From JASHPR01 sp963749145 (GTDB lineage Bacteria; Actinomycetota; Actinomycetes; Streptosporangiales; Streptosporangiaceae): a stretch of DNA of 64,000 nt. The notes beneath the pieces were generated by a model. The model did not search any database, was not told the DNA's origin, and was given only the letters and a program-made list of their open reading frames with translations. How positions within the stretch are numbered: position 1 is the stretch's first letter; every line of letters begins with the position of its first letter. The stretch is taken from the NCBI GenBank assembly GCA_963749145.1, contig CAVVLN010000001.1, positions 310,001 through 374,000 on the forward strand, read 5' to 3'. Shown piece after piece: positions 32,772 to 41,166 of the stretch. The position numbers were made by a program, and so were the translations under genes.

Positions 32772-33478
32772 CGGACCCAGCCGTTCTCGAGCAGCGACCG
32801 CACCTCGGCCACGCCCGCGTCCCAGACGACCTGCATGTCGGGATCGGGCCGGGCATAGGCGCCGCCCAGCATGCCGTCCGGGGCCGCGGCCCGCACCTGC
32901 CCCGGGTCCAGCTGCCCGACCAGCTCCCGGGGGATCACCGGCTTCGGCTCCGACGGCAGGTCGACCCCGGCCACCCGGGTCCACGCGAAGTTCTCCACCC
33001 AGCCTCCGTGCATCTGATCGCGGTCGAACTGGTCGGCGGCGGCCGTCGTCTGCGGCGCGTTGTACCAGCTGTGGAACAGCACTTGCACCCGCTCGGGCCG
33101 GGGCTGGCAGATCCATTCCCGGATGAAGCCGGTGACCGGCGCGTTGCCGCCGTGCCCGTTGACGACGGCGATGCGGCGGAAGCCCTGGGCGGCCAGGCCG
33201 TCGAGCAGGTCCCGCAGCACCTCGATGTAGGTCGTGATGCGCAGGCTCATGCTGCCGGGAAACGCGGCGAAGTACGGGGCCATGCCGAACGGGAGGGCCG
33301 GCAGCACCGGGATGCCGAGCGGCCCGGCCGCCTCGGCCGCGACCCGCTCGGCCAGGATGGCGTCGGTCCCCAGGGAGAGGTAGCCGTGCTGCTCGGTCGA
33401 GCCGGTCGGCAGCACCACCCGGTCGTCCCGGCGCAGGTACTCCTCGATCTGCATCCAGTTCGCGTCGAACACTCGCAC
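32768..33478 (-). CDS. Creatininase-family amidohydrolase
   Basis: A 236-residue member of the creatininase/MftE-like family of Zn/Mn amidohydrolases. The N-terminal LPTGSTEQHGYLSLGTDAIL holds the Glu, His and Asp metal ligands, and VVNGHGGNAP the second conserved block. HGGWVENFAWTRVAG replaces the usual HAGxxETS segment, suggesting a different substrate from creatinine. It is the first gene of the operon. A mycofactocin role (MftE) is unlikely because no other mft gene is near. It probably opens a lactam or cleaves an amide whose products go to the SDR and dipeptidases. Confidence 0.85.
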   Translation of the reverse strand: MRVFDANWMQIEEYLRRDDRVVLPTGSTEQHGYLSLGTDAILAERVAAEAAGPLGIPVLPALPFGMAPYFAAFPGSMSLRITTYIEVLRDLLDGLAAQGFRRIAVVNGHGGNAPVTGFIREWICQPRPERVQVLFHSWYNAPQTTAAADQFDRDQMHGGWVENFAWTRVAGVDLPSEPKPVIPRELVGQLDPGQVRAAAPDGMLGGAYARPDPDMQVVWDAGVAEVRSLLENGWVR

Positions 33479-33607
33479 TAGCGGCCCCCGGAGTTCTCGC
33501 CGGTCAGGGAATCCCCTTCTCGCAGGTCAGGGATCTGTCGGATGATAACGCACCGCGCGTTACCCGCCGCTACCCGCCCGCACCCGGCCATTCCCCGACA
33601 TCCAGCC

Positions 33608-33651
33608 TTGACCTAAAGAAATCAACAGTCGTAGACTTCAACATGTGTTGA
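33608..33651 (+). promoter_or_regulatory. Promoter with overlapping palindromic operator for the ABC exporter operon
   Basis: TTGACC (33608-33613) and TAGACT (33632-33637), 18 bp apart, form a good sigma-70-type promoter. Directly downstream lies TCAACA-TG-TGTTGA (33638-33651), a perfect 6-bp-arm palindrome covering the expected start of transcription. A further half-site TCAACA lies within the spacer. A repressor bound there would block transcription; the TetR domain encoded in the operon is the obvious candidate. Confidence 0.6.
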
Positions 33652-33733
33652 GTTAGCCAGGCGGGGCTAGTTAACGGGGGATCCAGTCAGCGGGGATCCA
33701 GCCAGGCGGGATTAGCCAGGCGGGGAGGCGCGC

Positions 33734-34828
33734 ATGTGGGCGATGGTGGCCAAGGAGTTCCGCCAGCTGCGGCGGGACCGGCGGACCGTGGCGATGATGA
33801 TCGTCCTCCCGGTCCTGCTGCTGGTGGTGTTCGGCTACGCGGCCAGCTTCAACGTGAACACGATCCCGACCGTGGTGGTCGGCCCGGAGGCCGCGCAGGC
33901 GGCCGCCCGGCTGCACGCCCCGTTCGACGTGACCGAGATCGACGCCACGGCCGGCCGGGCCACCGCGCAGTCCCGGCTGCAGGACGGCCAGGCGATCGTC
34001 GCGGTCGTGACCGGCGCGCCGGGCGTCCGGGTGCTGATGGACGGGTCGCAGCTGCTGTCGGTGCTCACCGCCGAGGGCGCGCTGGCGAAGATGCTGCCCG
34101 GCGCGGCCGCGGGCGGGGCCGCCCCGCCGGTCAGCGTGCAGATCCTCTACAACCCCCGGCTCACCACCTCGTGGGTGATGGTCCCGGGCCTGGCCGGCCT
34201 GATCCTGGTCTTCATCGGCACGCTCATCACCAGCCTCGGCGTGGTCCGGGAGCGGCAGACCGGCACGATCGAGCAGCTGGCCGTGATGCCGCTGCGGGCC
34301 CGGGACGTGATCGCGGGCAAGATCGCCCCGTACCTGATGGTCGCCGCGGTCGACCTGGTACTGATCATCCTGGTCGGGATGGCCGTGTTCCACGTGCCGT
34401 TCACCGGCAACGTCGGCACGTTCGCGCTCGGGGCCGCCTTGTTCCTGCTGGTCACCCTGGGCATCGGCGTGCTGATCTCGACCGTGTCGCAGAATCAGGG
34501 GCAGGCCATCCAGCTCGCGTTCATGATCATGCTGCCCCAGGTGCTGCTGTCCGGGCTGATCTTCCCGGTGGCGTCGATGGCGGCGGGCGTGCGCTGGATC
34601 TCCTACGTGCTGCCGCTCACGTACTTCATCCAGATCAGCCGGGGCGTGATGCTGAAGGCGACGCCGATCACCGCGCTGTGGCAGCCGCTCGGGCTGCTCG
34701 CCGCGCTGGCCGTGATCGTGCTCGGCCTGGCCATCGTCCGGTTCCGGCGCGACCTGGCCCCGAGCGGCCGGGGCCGCGGCGGCGCCCGGGGCGGCGAGGC
34801 CCGCGTCGGGGAGTCGGTCGCGGCATGA
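33734..34828 (+). CDS. ABC-2 type exporter permease (YhhJ/YbhS-like)
   Basis: A 364-residue ABC-2 permease. MWAMVAKEFRQLRRDRRTVA plus first helix, a large extracytoplasmic loop (residues 40-150), then five C-terminal helices with the family marks VVRERQTGTIEQLAVMPLRA and SQNQGQAIQLAFMIMLPQVL, and GLIFPVASMA. This is the one-large-loop architecture of YbhS/YbhR drug exporters. ATG 33734 follows GGGGAGG. It overlaps the first ATPase gene through an ATGA junction. Usually two permeases pair; here only one is encoded, so a homodimer is likely. Confidence 0.88.
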   Translation: MWAMVAKEFRQLRRDRRTVAMMIVLPVLLLVVFGYAASFNVNTIPTVVVGPEAAQAAARLHAPFDVTEIDATAGRATAQSRLQDGQAIVAVVTGAPGVRVLMDGSQLLSVLTAEGALAKMLPGAAAGGAAPPVSVQILYNPRLTTSWVMVPGLAGLILVFIGTLITSLGVVRERQTGTIEQLAVMPLRARDVIAGKIAPYLMVAAVDLVLIILVGMAVFHVPFTGNVGTFALGAALFLLVTLGIGVLISTVSQNQGQAIQLAFMIMLPQVLLSGLIFPVASMAAGVRWISYVLPLTYFIQISRGVMLKATPITALWQPLGLLAALAVIVLGLAIVRFRRDLAPSGRGRGGARGGEARVGESVAA

Positions 34829-35642
34829 CCTGGGGGCTGCGCGACGTGCGGGTCAGCTTCGGCCCGCGGCTGGCGCTGGACGCGGTGACCGTGCCGGTCG
34901 ACCCGTCCCGGGTCACGGTCGTCGTCGGCGGGGACGGGGCCGGAAGTCGACCTGCCTGCGGGCCCTGGTCGGGCTGGTCGAGCCCGGGGCCGGGACCGTG
35001 CGCCGCCCGGCCAAGGAGCGCACCGGGTACGTGCCGGCCACCGCCGGGCTGTACACCGACCTCACCGTGCAGGAGAACCTCGACTTCTGGGCCGGGGCCT
35101 ACCGGCTGCCCGCCGCCCGGCGCGCCCGCCGGGAGGCCGAGATCCTCGAGCGCACCGGCCTGGCCGGCGTCCGGGACCGGCTCGGCGGGCAGCTGTCCGG
35201 CGGCATGCAGCGCAAGCTGGCCGTCGGGCTGGCGCTGCTGCACGAGCCGCAGATGCTGGTCCTCGACGAGCCGACCACCGGGGTCGACCCGGTGAGCCGG
35301 GCCGATCTGTGGCGGCTGATCTCCGGCGCCGCCGCCCAGGGCACGGCCGTGGCCGTGGCCACCACCTACGTGAACGAGGCGGCCCGGGCCGCGTCCGTGG
35401 TGCTGCTCGAGGCGGGGAAGGTGCTGGCGAGCGGCTCGCCCGACGCGATCCTGCGCGGCGTCCCGGGCGCGGTCGGCGTGCAGGCCGGCGGAGCCCGTCC
35501 CGGGCCGCTGGCCTGGCGGCGCGGCGCCGACTGGCGGGTGTGGGCGCCCGCGGGCGACCTGCCGCCCGGGGCGGCCCGGACCGAGCCCGACTTCGCCGAC
35601 GCCGTGGTGGTCGCGGCGCTGGCCGGCGAGGGGGGACGGTAG
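34825..35642 (+). pseudogene. ABC exporter ATPase (first YbhF-like half) with a frameshift in Walker A
   Basis: Starts at the ATGA overlap with the permease (MTWGLRDVRVSFGPRLALDA). The P-loop should read GGDGAGKST, but one base is missing near 34943, so the frame slips just after GGDGAG. The remainder lies in the next frame (STCLRALVGLVEPGAG, VPATAGLYTDLTVQEN, LSGGMQRKLAVGLAL, MLVLDEPTTGVDPVSRA). Read together it is an intact ATPase resembling the N-terminal half of YbhF. As written, translation would stop or need a +2/-1 slip. An internal GTG at 34998 could make a P-loop-less fragment only. A sequencing indel is a serious alternative. Confidence 0.75.
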
Positions 35643-35646
35643 CGCG

Positions 35647-37152
35647 ATGGACGTTCTCGCCGAGGCCCGCCAGGCCAGCATGCGGTTCGGCTCGTTCACC
35701 GCCGTGGACCGGGCCGACCTGGCGATCGGCCCGGGCGAGGTGGTCGGCCTGCTCGGGGCCAACGGCGCCGGCAAGACCACGCTGATCCGGCTGCTGCTCG
35801 GCCTGCTGCTGCCGAGCGGCGGCGCCGTGCGGCTGTTCGGCCGGGCCCCGTCGGCCGCGGCCCGCCGCCGGGTCGGCTACGTCCCGCAGACGCTCGGCCT
35901 CTACGTCGACCTGACCGTGGCCGAGAACTGGAGCTTCACCACGGCGGCGTTCGGCATCGCCGGGACCGCCCTGCCGGAGGCCATCGCCGCCTGGCGGCAC
36001 GTTCTCGTCGGCGCGCTGCCGCTGGGGACCCAGCGGCAGGTCGCGTTCGCGGTCGCGCTCTCCCACCGGCCCGAGCTGCTGGTGCTCGACGAGCCGACAT
36101 CCGGCGTCGGGCCGCTCGGCGCCGCGCGGCTGTGGGAGCAGATCCGGCTGGCCGCCGACGGCGGCGCCGGCGTGCTGGTCACCACCCACAACATGGAGGA
36201 AGCGCAGGAGTGCGACCGGCTCGTGGTGATGGCCGACGGCGGCGCGGTGGCCAGCGGCACCATGGCGGAGATCATCGGCGACCACACGGTGGCCGAGGTG
36301 CGCTGCGACGACTGGAGCCGGGCGTTCGCGCTGCTCGACGGCAAGGGCTACCAGGTCCAGCTGGAAGGCCAGCGGGTGCTACGCGTGCCCGGGCCTGCCG
36401 CGGCCATCCGCGACATGCTGGCCGGCGACGGGCTCGACGCGGCCGTCGAGGTCGTCGGGGCCAACCTCGAGGAGGCGTTCGTGGCCATCGTCACGGACGG
36501 CTCCGGGCAGGCCGCATCCGGCCGGCCGCATCCGGCAGGCCGCATCCAGGCCGGCCGGGTCCGGGCCGGTGGCGCCGTGAGCCGCACCGGCCGCCGCCCG
36601 GGCACCCCCGACACCCGCGACAAGATCCTGGCCGTCGCCCGCCGCCGGTTCGCGACCCGCGGCTACGAGGCGACCTCGCTGCGCAGCATCGCCGCGGACG
36701 CGAAGGTCGACCCGGCCCTGCTGATCCACTACTTCGGGACCAAGGAGGGGCTGTTCACCGAGGCGACCGGCCTGCCCGCCCGGCTGTCCGAGCTGTTCGC
36801 GGGCCTGGACGGCGCGCCCCTGCGCGAGTCGGTCGAGAAGCTGGTCCGGGTCTACCTGCATTTCGTGGACAGCGACGAGAGCCGGAACACGATCCTGGCC
36901 CTGGTTCGCTCCGCGGTCTCCAACGAGAAGGCGGCGGCCCTGCTGCGCGAGTTCCTGACCGCGGAACTGCTGCCCATCATCGCCCGGCTGACCGGGCGCC
37001 CTGACGCACCGCTGCGGGCTTCCCTGGTCGCGGCCCAGCTGATCGGGATCGCGATGATACGGCACGTGCTCCGGCTCGAACCGGTCGCGCAGGCCAGCCC
37101 GGACGAGATCACGGCGCTCGTCGCGCCGGTGATCGAGCGGTACCTGCGCTAG
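35647..37152 (+). CDS. ABC exporter ATPase fused in frame to a TetR repressor
   Basis: A 501-residue frame. Residues 1 to about 295: ATPase with Walker A (GANGAGKTT), Walker B (LLVLDEPTSGVGPLG) and the degenerate signature LPLGTQRQVAFAVAL, exactly the form seen in the second half of YbhF. A repetitive Gly/Arg/Pro linker (near residues 286-312) follows, then a TetR domain (DTRDKILAVARRRFATRGYE, LIHYFGTKEGLF) and its ligand-binding half. No stop separates them. GTG 36577 could start the TetR alone but has only a weak GGTGG upstream. The product may be an exporter ATPase tethered to its own repressor, or two proteins from one frame. Stops overlap by 4 bp with the convergent gene. Confidence 0.85.
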   Translation: MDVLAEARQASMRFGSFTAVDRADLAIGPGEVVGLLGANGAGKTTLIRLLLGLLLPSGGAVRLFGRAPSAAARRRVGYVPQTLGLYVDLTVAENWSFTTAAFGIAGTALPEAIAAWRHVLVGALPLGTQRQVAFAVALSHRPELLVLDEPTSGVGPLGAARLWEQIRLAADGGAGVLVTTHNMEEAQECDRLVVMADGGAVASGTMAEIIGDHTVAEVRCDDWSRAFALLDGKGYQVQLEGQRVLRVPGPAAAIRDMLAGDGLDAAVEVVGANLEEAFVAIVTDGSGQAASGRPHPAGRIQAGRVRAGGAVSRTGRRPGTPDTRDKILAVARRRFATRGYEATSLRSIAADAKVDPALLIHYFGTKEGLFTEATGLPARLSELFAGLDGAPLRESVEKLVRVYLHFVDSDESRNTILALVRSAVSNEKAAALLREFLTAELLPIIARLTGRPDAPLRASLVAAQLIGIAMIRHVLRLEPVAQASPDEITALVAPVIERYLR

Positions 37153-37763
37153 CCAGGCGGTACCCGGTCCTCGATCTCCCAGGCGTGGTCGAGCACGTGC
37201 CAGGCACTGCGCCGCAGTACGTACCGGGCCGTCCAGGCCCCGCCGGGGGCCCCGGCGCGCAGCGCCGCGGCCAGCGCCGCCCGCTGCTCGTCCCAGGGCG
37301 TGCGCGGCGGCACCCGGATCCCGGCCTTGGGGCAGGACAGGGTCCGCTCGGCCTCGCGGACGTGGGCGGCGATCGCGTCGCGGTCCCGGCCGCCGCCGCG
37401 CGGTCCCTTCACCAGCACCTCCGGCGCGGCCTGCCGGACCGTGTCCAGGTAGGCCCAGCCCCGCTCCAGCAGGCCGGTCAGCCGGCAGGCCTCGGCGGCC
37501 CCGAGCGGCTCGTCGTCCCAGGGGCCCGGGCAGTCGGGTGCGCCGAAATCCGTGATCGCGCTGCCCGGCACCTGGCCCACGACCTCGAGCTCGGCGGCCG
37601 TGAACGCCGGCCCCGCGACCGCCGCGTAACGGCCGGCATAGTCGAGCAGCGTATCGAGGGCCGCCTGCTCGCCGCGGCCGCGCCGGCACCAGCCGGGCCA
37701 GTCCAGCGCGGAAGCGAACACCCACCGCCGGCCGGTTTCCAGGCCCACGCGAACGGTCGTCAT
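37149..37763 (-). CDS. Conserved actinobacterial-type protein of unknown function (HicB-like start, DinB-like end)
   Basis: A 204-residue protein. The first 35 residues (MTTVRVGLETGRRWVFASAL) resemble a small HicB/RNase-H-like strand pattern. The rest is helical and ends with SAWHVLDHAWEIEDR, a His-rich motif like the last helix of DinB-fold proteins. No membrane segment. ATG 37763 is the first start consistent with this pattern; the long extension upstream in the same frame is antisense to the hydrolase gene. Function unknown; a thiol- or metal-dependent role is a guess from the DinB-like end. Confidence 0.6.
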   Translation of the reverse strand: MTTVRVGLETGRRWVFASALDWPGWCRRGRGEQAALDTLLDYAGRYAAVAGPAFTAAELEVVGQVPGSAITDFGAPDCPGPWDDEPLGAAEACRLTGLLERGWAYLDTVRQAAPEVLVKGPRGGGRDRDAIAAHVREAERTLSCPKAGIRVPPRTPWDEQRAALAAALRAGAPGGAWTARYVLRRSAWHVLDHAWEIEDRVPPG

Positions 37764-37856
37764 GTCACCAGCAGGGTACCGGCCCGGCGGGCGGGGAGGC
37801 CCCGGTCCGCAGCAGCCGGACGTTAGTCTGTTCCTCGGCCGAGCAGGGGAGGGCGG

Positions 37857-38819
37857 ATGTCGTCGATCGGTGGGTACCTGGACTCGTCCGGCCGGGACGA
37901 CGTGCGCAGCGGCGGCGCGCGGCGGATCGGCGTCAGCACACCCGCGGGCGAGTACCAGGTGTGGGTGAAGCGGACCGGCAATAACCCGCGGCTGAGGCTG
38001 CTGCTGCTGCACGGCGGGCCGGGCTCGACCCACGAGTACCTTGAGGCCTGCGACAGCTACCTGCCCGGCGCGGGCGTGGAGTACTACTACTACGACCAGC
38101 TGGGCTCGGGCTGGTCCGACCACCCCGACGAGCCGTCCCTGTGGGAGGTCGACCGCTTCGTCGGCGAGGTCGAGCAGGTCCGCCGCGCGCTCGGCCTGGA
38201 CGCGGGCAATTTCGTGCTCTACGGCCAGTCGTGGGGCGGGATCCTCGCCATCGAGTACGCGCTGCGCTACCAGCAGCACCTGCGCGGGCTGGTGATCTCC
38301 AACATGATGGCCAGCGTCCCGGCGTACAACGCCTACGCCGAGCAGGTGCTGATGCCCCGGATGGACCAGGCGGCGCTGGCCGAGATCAAGGCGCTGGAGG
38401 CGAGCGGCGACACCGACAACCCCCGGTACATGGAACTGCTGGTCGAGCAGCACTACGTCCATCACGTGCTGCGGATGCCGCCGGCCGACTGGCCCGATCC
38501 GGTGCAGCGCGGCTTCGCGCACATCAACCCGGCGATCTACGTGTCGATGCAGGGTCCCAGCGAGCTGGGCATCAGCAGCGACGCGAAGCTGTACCACTGG
38601 GACCGGACCGGCGACCTGCCCTCGATCGAGGTGCCGACGCTGGTCATCGGGGCCGCCCACGACACGATGGACCCGGCTCACCTGGAGATGATGGCCGGCC
38701 GCCTGCCCCGCGGCCGCTACCTGCACTGCCCGGACGGCAGCCACCTGGCCATGTACGACGACCAGCAGACGTACTTCGCCGGGCTGATCGATTTCCTGCT
38801 CGCCGTGGCCGGGGGTTAG
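37857..38819 (+). CDS. Proline iminopeptidase-like alpha/beta hydrolase (S33)
   Basis: A 320-residue alpha/beta hydrolase of the tricorn-interacting/prolyl iminopeptidase type. Oxyanion HGGPGSTHEY, nucleophile elbow GQSWGG with the catalytic Ser, acid in IGAAHDTMDPAH and base in DGSHLAMYD. The cap (MPRMDQAALAEIKALEASGD onward) carries helices typical of amino-acid amidases. YYYYDQLGSGWSDHP matches the family DQxGxGxS block. No signal peptide. It likely removes N-terminal proline or other residues from short peptides. ATG 37857 follows GGGAGGGCGG. A strong hairpin terminator follows at 38824. Confidence 0.88.
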   Translation: MSSIGGYLDSSGRDDVRSGGARRIGVSTPAGEYQVWVKRTGNNPRLRLLLLHGGPGSTHEYLEACDSYLPGAGVEYYYYDQLGSGWSDHPDEPSLWEVDRFVGEVEQVRRALGLDAGNFVLYGQSWGGILAIEYALRYQQHLRGLVISNMMASVPAYNAYAEQVLMPRMDQAALAEIKALEASGDTDNPRYMELLVEQHYVHHVLRMPPADWPDPVQRGFAHINPAIYVSMQGPSELGISSDAKLYHWDRTGDLPSIEVPTLVIGAAHDTMDPAHLEMMAGRLPRGRYLHCPDGSHLAMYDDQQTYFAGLIDFLLAVAGG

Positions 38820-38823
38820 CTAC

Positions 38824-38840
38824 CCGCCAGTTTTTGGCGG
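38824..38840 (+). terminator. Rho-independent-like terminator of the hydrolase gene
   Basis: CCGCCA (38824-38829), loop GTTTT, TGGCGG (38835-38840), starting 4 bp after the stop codon. The stem is perfect. The U-run is in the loop rather than after the stem, as often in actinobacteria. Confidence 0.6.
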
Positions 38841-38934
38841 CCGGGACTGACCTGGCGGATGGCCGCTCCGGGAAAAAAGGGCAACGACGGGATACATCTG
38901 CCCGTTATCGCTGGTACCGGTAAAAGACCGCCGC

Positions 38935-39177
38935 TATGATCTCGCGCGTGACCAGGCAGTGGTTAACGCGGGCGCCCGGAATCGGGAGCGGCCCTTCGCT
39001 GGGCCGCGCTCGCGCCGTTCCTGACCGCCAATACGGGCGGTCGCATTGCCCGCCGCGATCCGGCGGCGGGACACCTGATCACTCCAGCGCGCCCTTGTTA
39101 CTCCTCAGTGCCAGGTGCTGACCGGAGCCATTGCCGCGCCCGGAGCGCGAAGCGCCCCGGTGCGCCCCGATAAGGAG
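38935..39177 (+). promoter_or_regulatory. Promoter and hairpin-rich leader of the APC permease gene
   Basis: A good -10 (TATGAT, 38935-38940) lies about 240 bp before the permease start; the -35 is weak. Between are two strong tandem stems: GACCGCC/GGCGGTC (39023-39042) and CCCGCCGC/GCGGCGGG (39049-39070), then the ribosome site AAGGAG (39172-39177). The long structured leader suggests attenuation or a ligand- or protein-responsive control. It matches no riboswitch consensus I know. Confidence 0.4.
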
Positions 39178-39182
39178 AAGTG

Positions 39183-40646
39183 ATGACGGATCACTCCGCC
39201 GCGGCCGTCCAGGGAACCCTCCCGTCGCCGGCCACGAAGCTCGAACCCGACGCGATCGGCGTCGCGCAGGACACGGTCATCGGCATGGCCTCGTCCGCGC
39301 CGGCCGCGTCGGTCGGGCTGACCCTGGCGGCGCTCGCCGCCGCCACCGCCTACGGAAGCGGGCCGATCATCATCCTGACGGCCATTCCGATGCTGGTGAT
39401 CGCGAATGCGTACCGCCGGCTCAACCTGTGGAATGCCAACTGCGGCGCTTCCTTCGAGTGGGTCGGCCGCGCCATTAATCCCTATCTCGGGTTCCTGACC
39501 GGCTGGCTGATGGTGGCCGCTTATATCATCGCGACCGTCAGCGGCGTCGAGGTCCTCGGGCCGTCGGTCCTGGCCGTCTTCGGCTCCAATTCGACGAGCA
39601 CCTGGTCGAACATCTTGATCGGCACCGCGGTCGGGCTGATCATGCTGGTCATCGCCGTGGTCGGGATCAAGATCACCGCGCGGGCCCAGGTCGGCATGGC
39701 CGTGGTCGAGTACCTGATCCTGGTCGGGCTGGCGATCGCGGGCCTGGTGGCCGTGCTCGCCCACCACCACGGCACCTTCCCCATCACCCGCGGCTGGTTC
39801 AGCCTGTCCGGCATCGGCGGCAAGGGCAGCGCGGTCGCGGGCTTCCTCACCGCGGTGTTCATCTTCACCGGGTGGGACGGCACCCTGTACGTGAACGAGG
39901 AGGTGCGGCACCGGCGCACCAACCCGGGCCGGGCCGCCATCCTCGCGGTGGCCTTCCTCGCCATCATCTACACCGTGTCGATCGTGGGCCTGCAGGGCGT
40001 GGTCTCGCCCGGCAAGCTGCAGGCCAACTCGTCCTCGGCGCTGGTCTACGTGGCCCAGGCCCTGGGCGGCGGCTTCTGGGCCAAGATGATGGCGCTCGCC
40101 CTGGCGCTGTCGGTCATCGCCACCACCGGCACCGGCATCGTGCTGACCGCGCGGATCATCTACGGCATGGCCACCTACCGGGTGCTGCCGGAGTTCCTCA
40201 GCAACGTTTCCCGGCGGTTCTCCACCCCGGTGGCGGCGAGCATCATCGTAGGCGTCCTGATCGTCGGCCTCAGCTGGGTGTACCTGCTGACCACGTCGGT
40301 GCAGAACGCGTTCAACGACGTGGTCGCGGTGACCGGCCTGCTGTTCGCGATCTTCTACATCCTGACCGCCCTGGCGACCATCTTCTATTACCGGCGCCGG
40401 GTCTACACCAGCGTGTGGGACTTCGTGATCCTCGGCCTGCTGCCGATCGGCGCCTCGGTGTTCCTCGGCTGGATCGTGGTCAAGTCCCTCGACGGTGCCC
40501 CCGCGTCCCAGATCTGGTCCCTGGTCGGGGTCGTCGTCGCGGGCGTGGTGCTGATGCTGGCCGCGCGGTTCATCCTGCGGTCGCCGTTCTTCCAGATCCG
40601 GCGCGAGAGCGAGGCCGCGGGCGCCCGAGCGCGCGCCGCGGGCTGA
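39183..40646 (+). CDS. APC-superfamily amino-acid/polyamine permease
   Basis: A 487-residue secondary transporter with 12 predicted helices. It shows the APC substrate-binding helix 1 (GMASSAPAASVGLTLAALAA), ANCGASFEWVGRAINPYLGF in helix 2-3, and TGWDGTLYVNEEVRHRRTNP in helix 6. C-terminal helices are followed by a short basic tail. It would import an amino acid or amine by proton or sodium symport. ATG 39183 is chosen over GTG 39180 because AAGGAG is 5 bases upstream. No catabolic gene is adjacent, so the substrate is open. Confidence 0.88.
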   Translation: MTDHSAAAVQGTLPSPATKLEPDAIGVAQDTVIGMASSAPAASVGLTLAALAAATAYGSGPIIILTAIPMLVIANAYRRLNLWNANCGASFEWVGRAINPYLGFLTGWLMVAAYIIATVSGVEVLGPSVLAVFGSNSTSTWSNILIGTAVGLIMLVIAVVGIKITARAQVGMAVVEYLILVGLAIAGLVAVLAHHHGTFPITRGWFSLSGIGGKGSAVAGFLTAVFIFTGWDGTLYVNEEVRHRRTNPGRAAILAVAFLAIIYTVSIVGLQGVVSPGKLQANSSSALVYVAQALGGGFWAKMMALALALSVIATTGTGIVLTARIIYGMATYRVLPEFLSNVSRRFSTPVAASIIVGVLIVGLSWVYLLTTSVQNAFNDVVAVTGLLFAIFYILTALATIFYYRRRVYTSVWDFVILGLLPIGASVFLGWIVVKSLDGAPASQIWSLVGVVVAGVVLMLAARFILRSPFFQIRRESEAAGARARAAG

Positions 40647-40655
40647 GTCCGGCGG

Positions 40656-41048
40656 CTAACGCCTCGGCGCCGGGCACACGCGCGCGGCGCCGAGGCGGGC
40701 CGGGACCAGCCGCACATGGCCGACGGTGACCCTGATCGCCGGGACCGGCGCGCAGGCCCGGCCGCCCAGCGCGACCAGGCCGGTCACGGTCACGATGGAT
40801 AACGTCATGGCCGCGAGCATGATCGCGGCCAGCCGGCGGTGCAGGAAGGAGCGGGACGGCGCCAGCAGGGCGGCCAGCGGCGCGACCCTTTCCCGGGCCG
40901 GCATGGCCTCACCCAGTTCCAGGCGGTTGAAAACGGCGAATCGGCCGGCGAGGCTGGTATCGGAACTTATCGCCGCCTCGATGCGGGCCGCTTTCCTGCG
41001 CCATTCTAAGGAAGCCAGCGCCGTCCGCCATCTGCTCGGCAGCACCAT
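40656..41048 (-). CDS. Small membrane protein, possibly DUF3040-like
   Basis: A 130-residue protein. The N-terminal half is helical and charged (SLEWRRKAARIEAAISSDTS then LAGRFAVFNRLELGEAMPAR), a pattern like DUF3040 proteins of actinobacteria. A single clear membrane helix follows (RLAAIMLAAMTLSIVTVTGL) and an Arg/Pro-rich tail. The DUF3040 match is approximate. It converges with the APC permease 10 bp away. ATG 41048 has no strong ribosome site. Confidence 0.5.
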   Translation of the reverse strand: MVLPSRWRTALASLEWRRKAARIEAAISSDTSLAGRFAVFNRLELGEAMPARERVAPLAALLAPSRSFLHRRLAAIMLAAMTLSIVTVTGLVALGGRACAPVPAIRVTVGHVRLVPARLGAARVCPAPRR

Positions 41049-41166
41049 GGATACCTCCGCGCCTTGCCCGCGGCCGATCAGGCCCGGCCGTGCTATTCAG
41101 CCTACCGGCTGCGCCATTCACCCGACCGGGGCCGCGTGCCATTCCGGCGCCATTCGGCCCGCCGCG

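Noticed and set aside
32768..33478. Mycofactocin peptidase MftE
   Set aside because: The creatininase-like protein has no mftA, mftB, mftC or mftD neighbours and sits in an operon with dipeptidases.
38880..39180. Known riboswitch (guanidine-I/ykkC or similar) before the APC permease
   Set aside because: The hairpins are strong but the conserved single-stranded motifs of the known classes are not visible.
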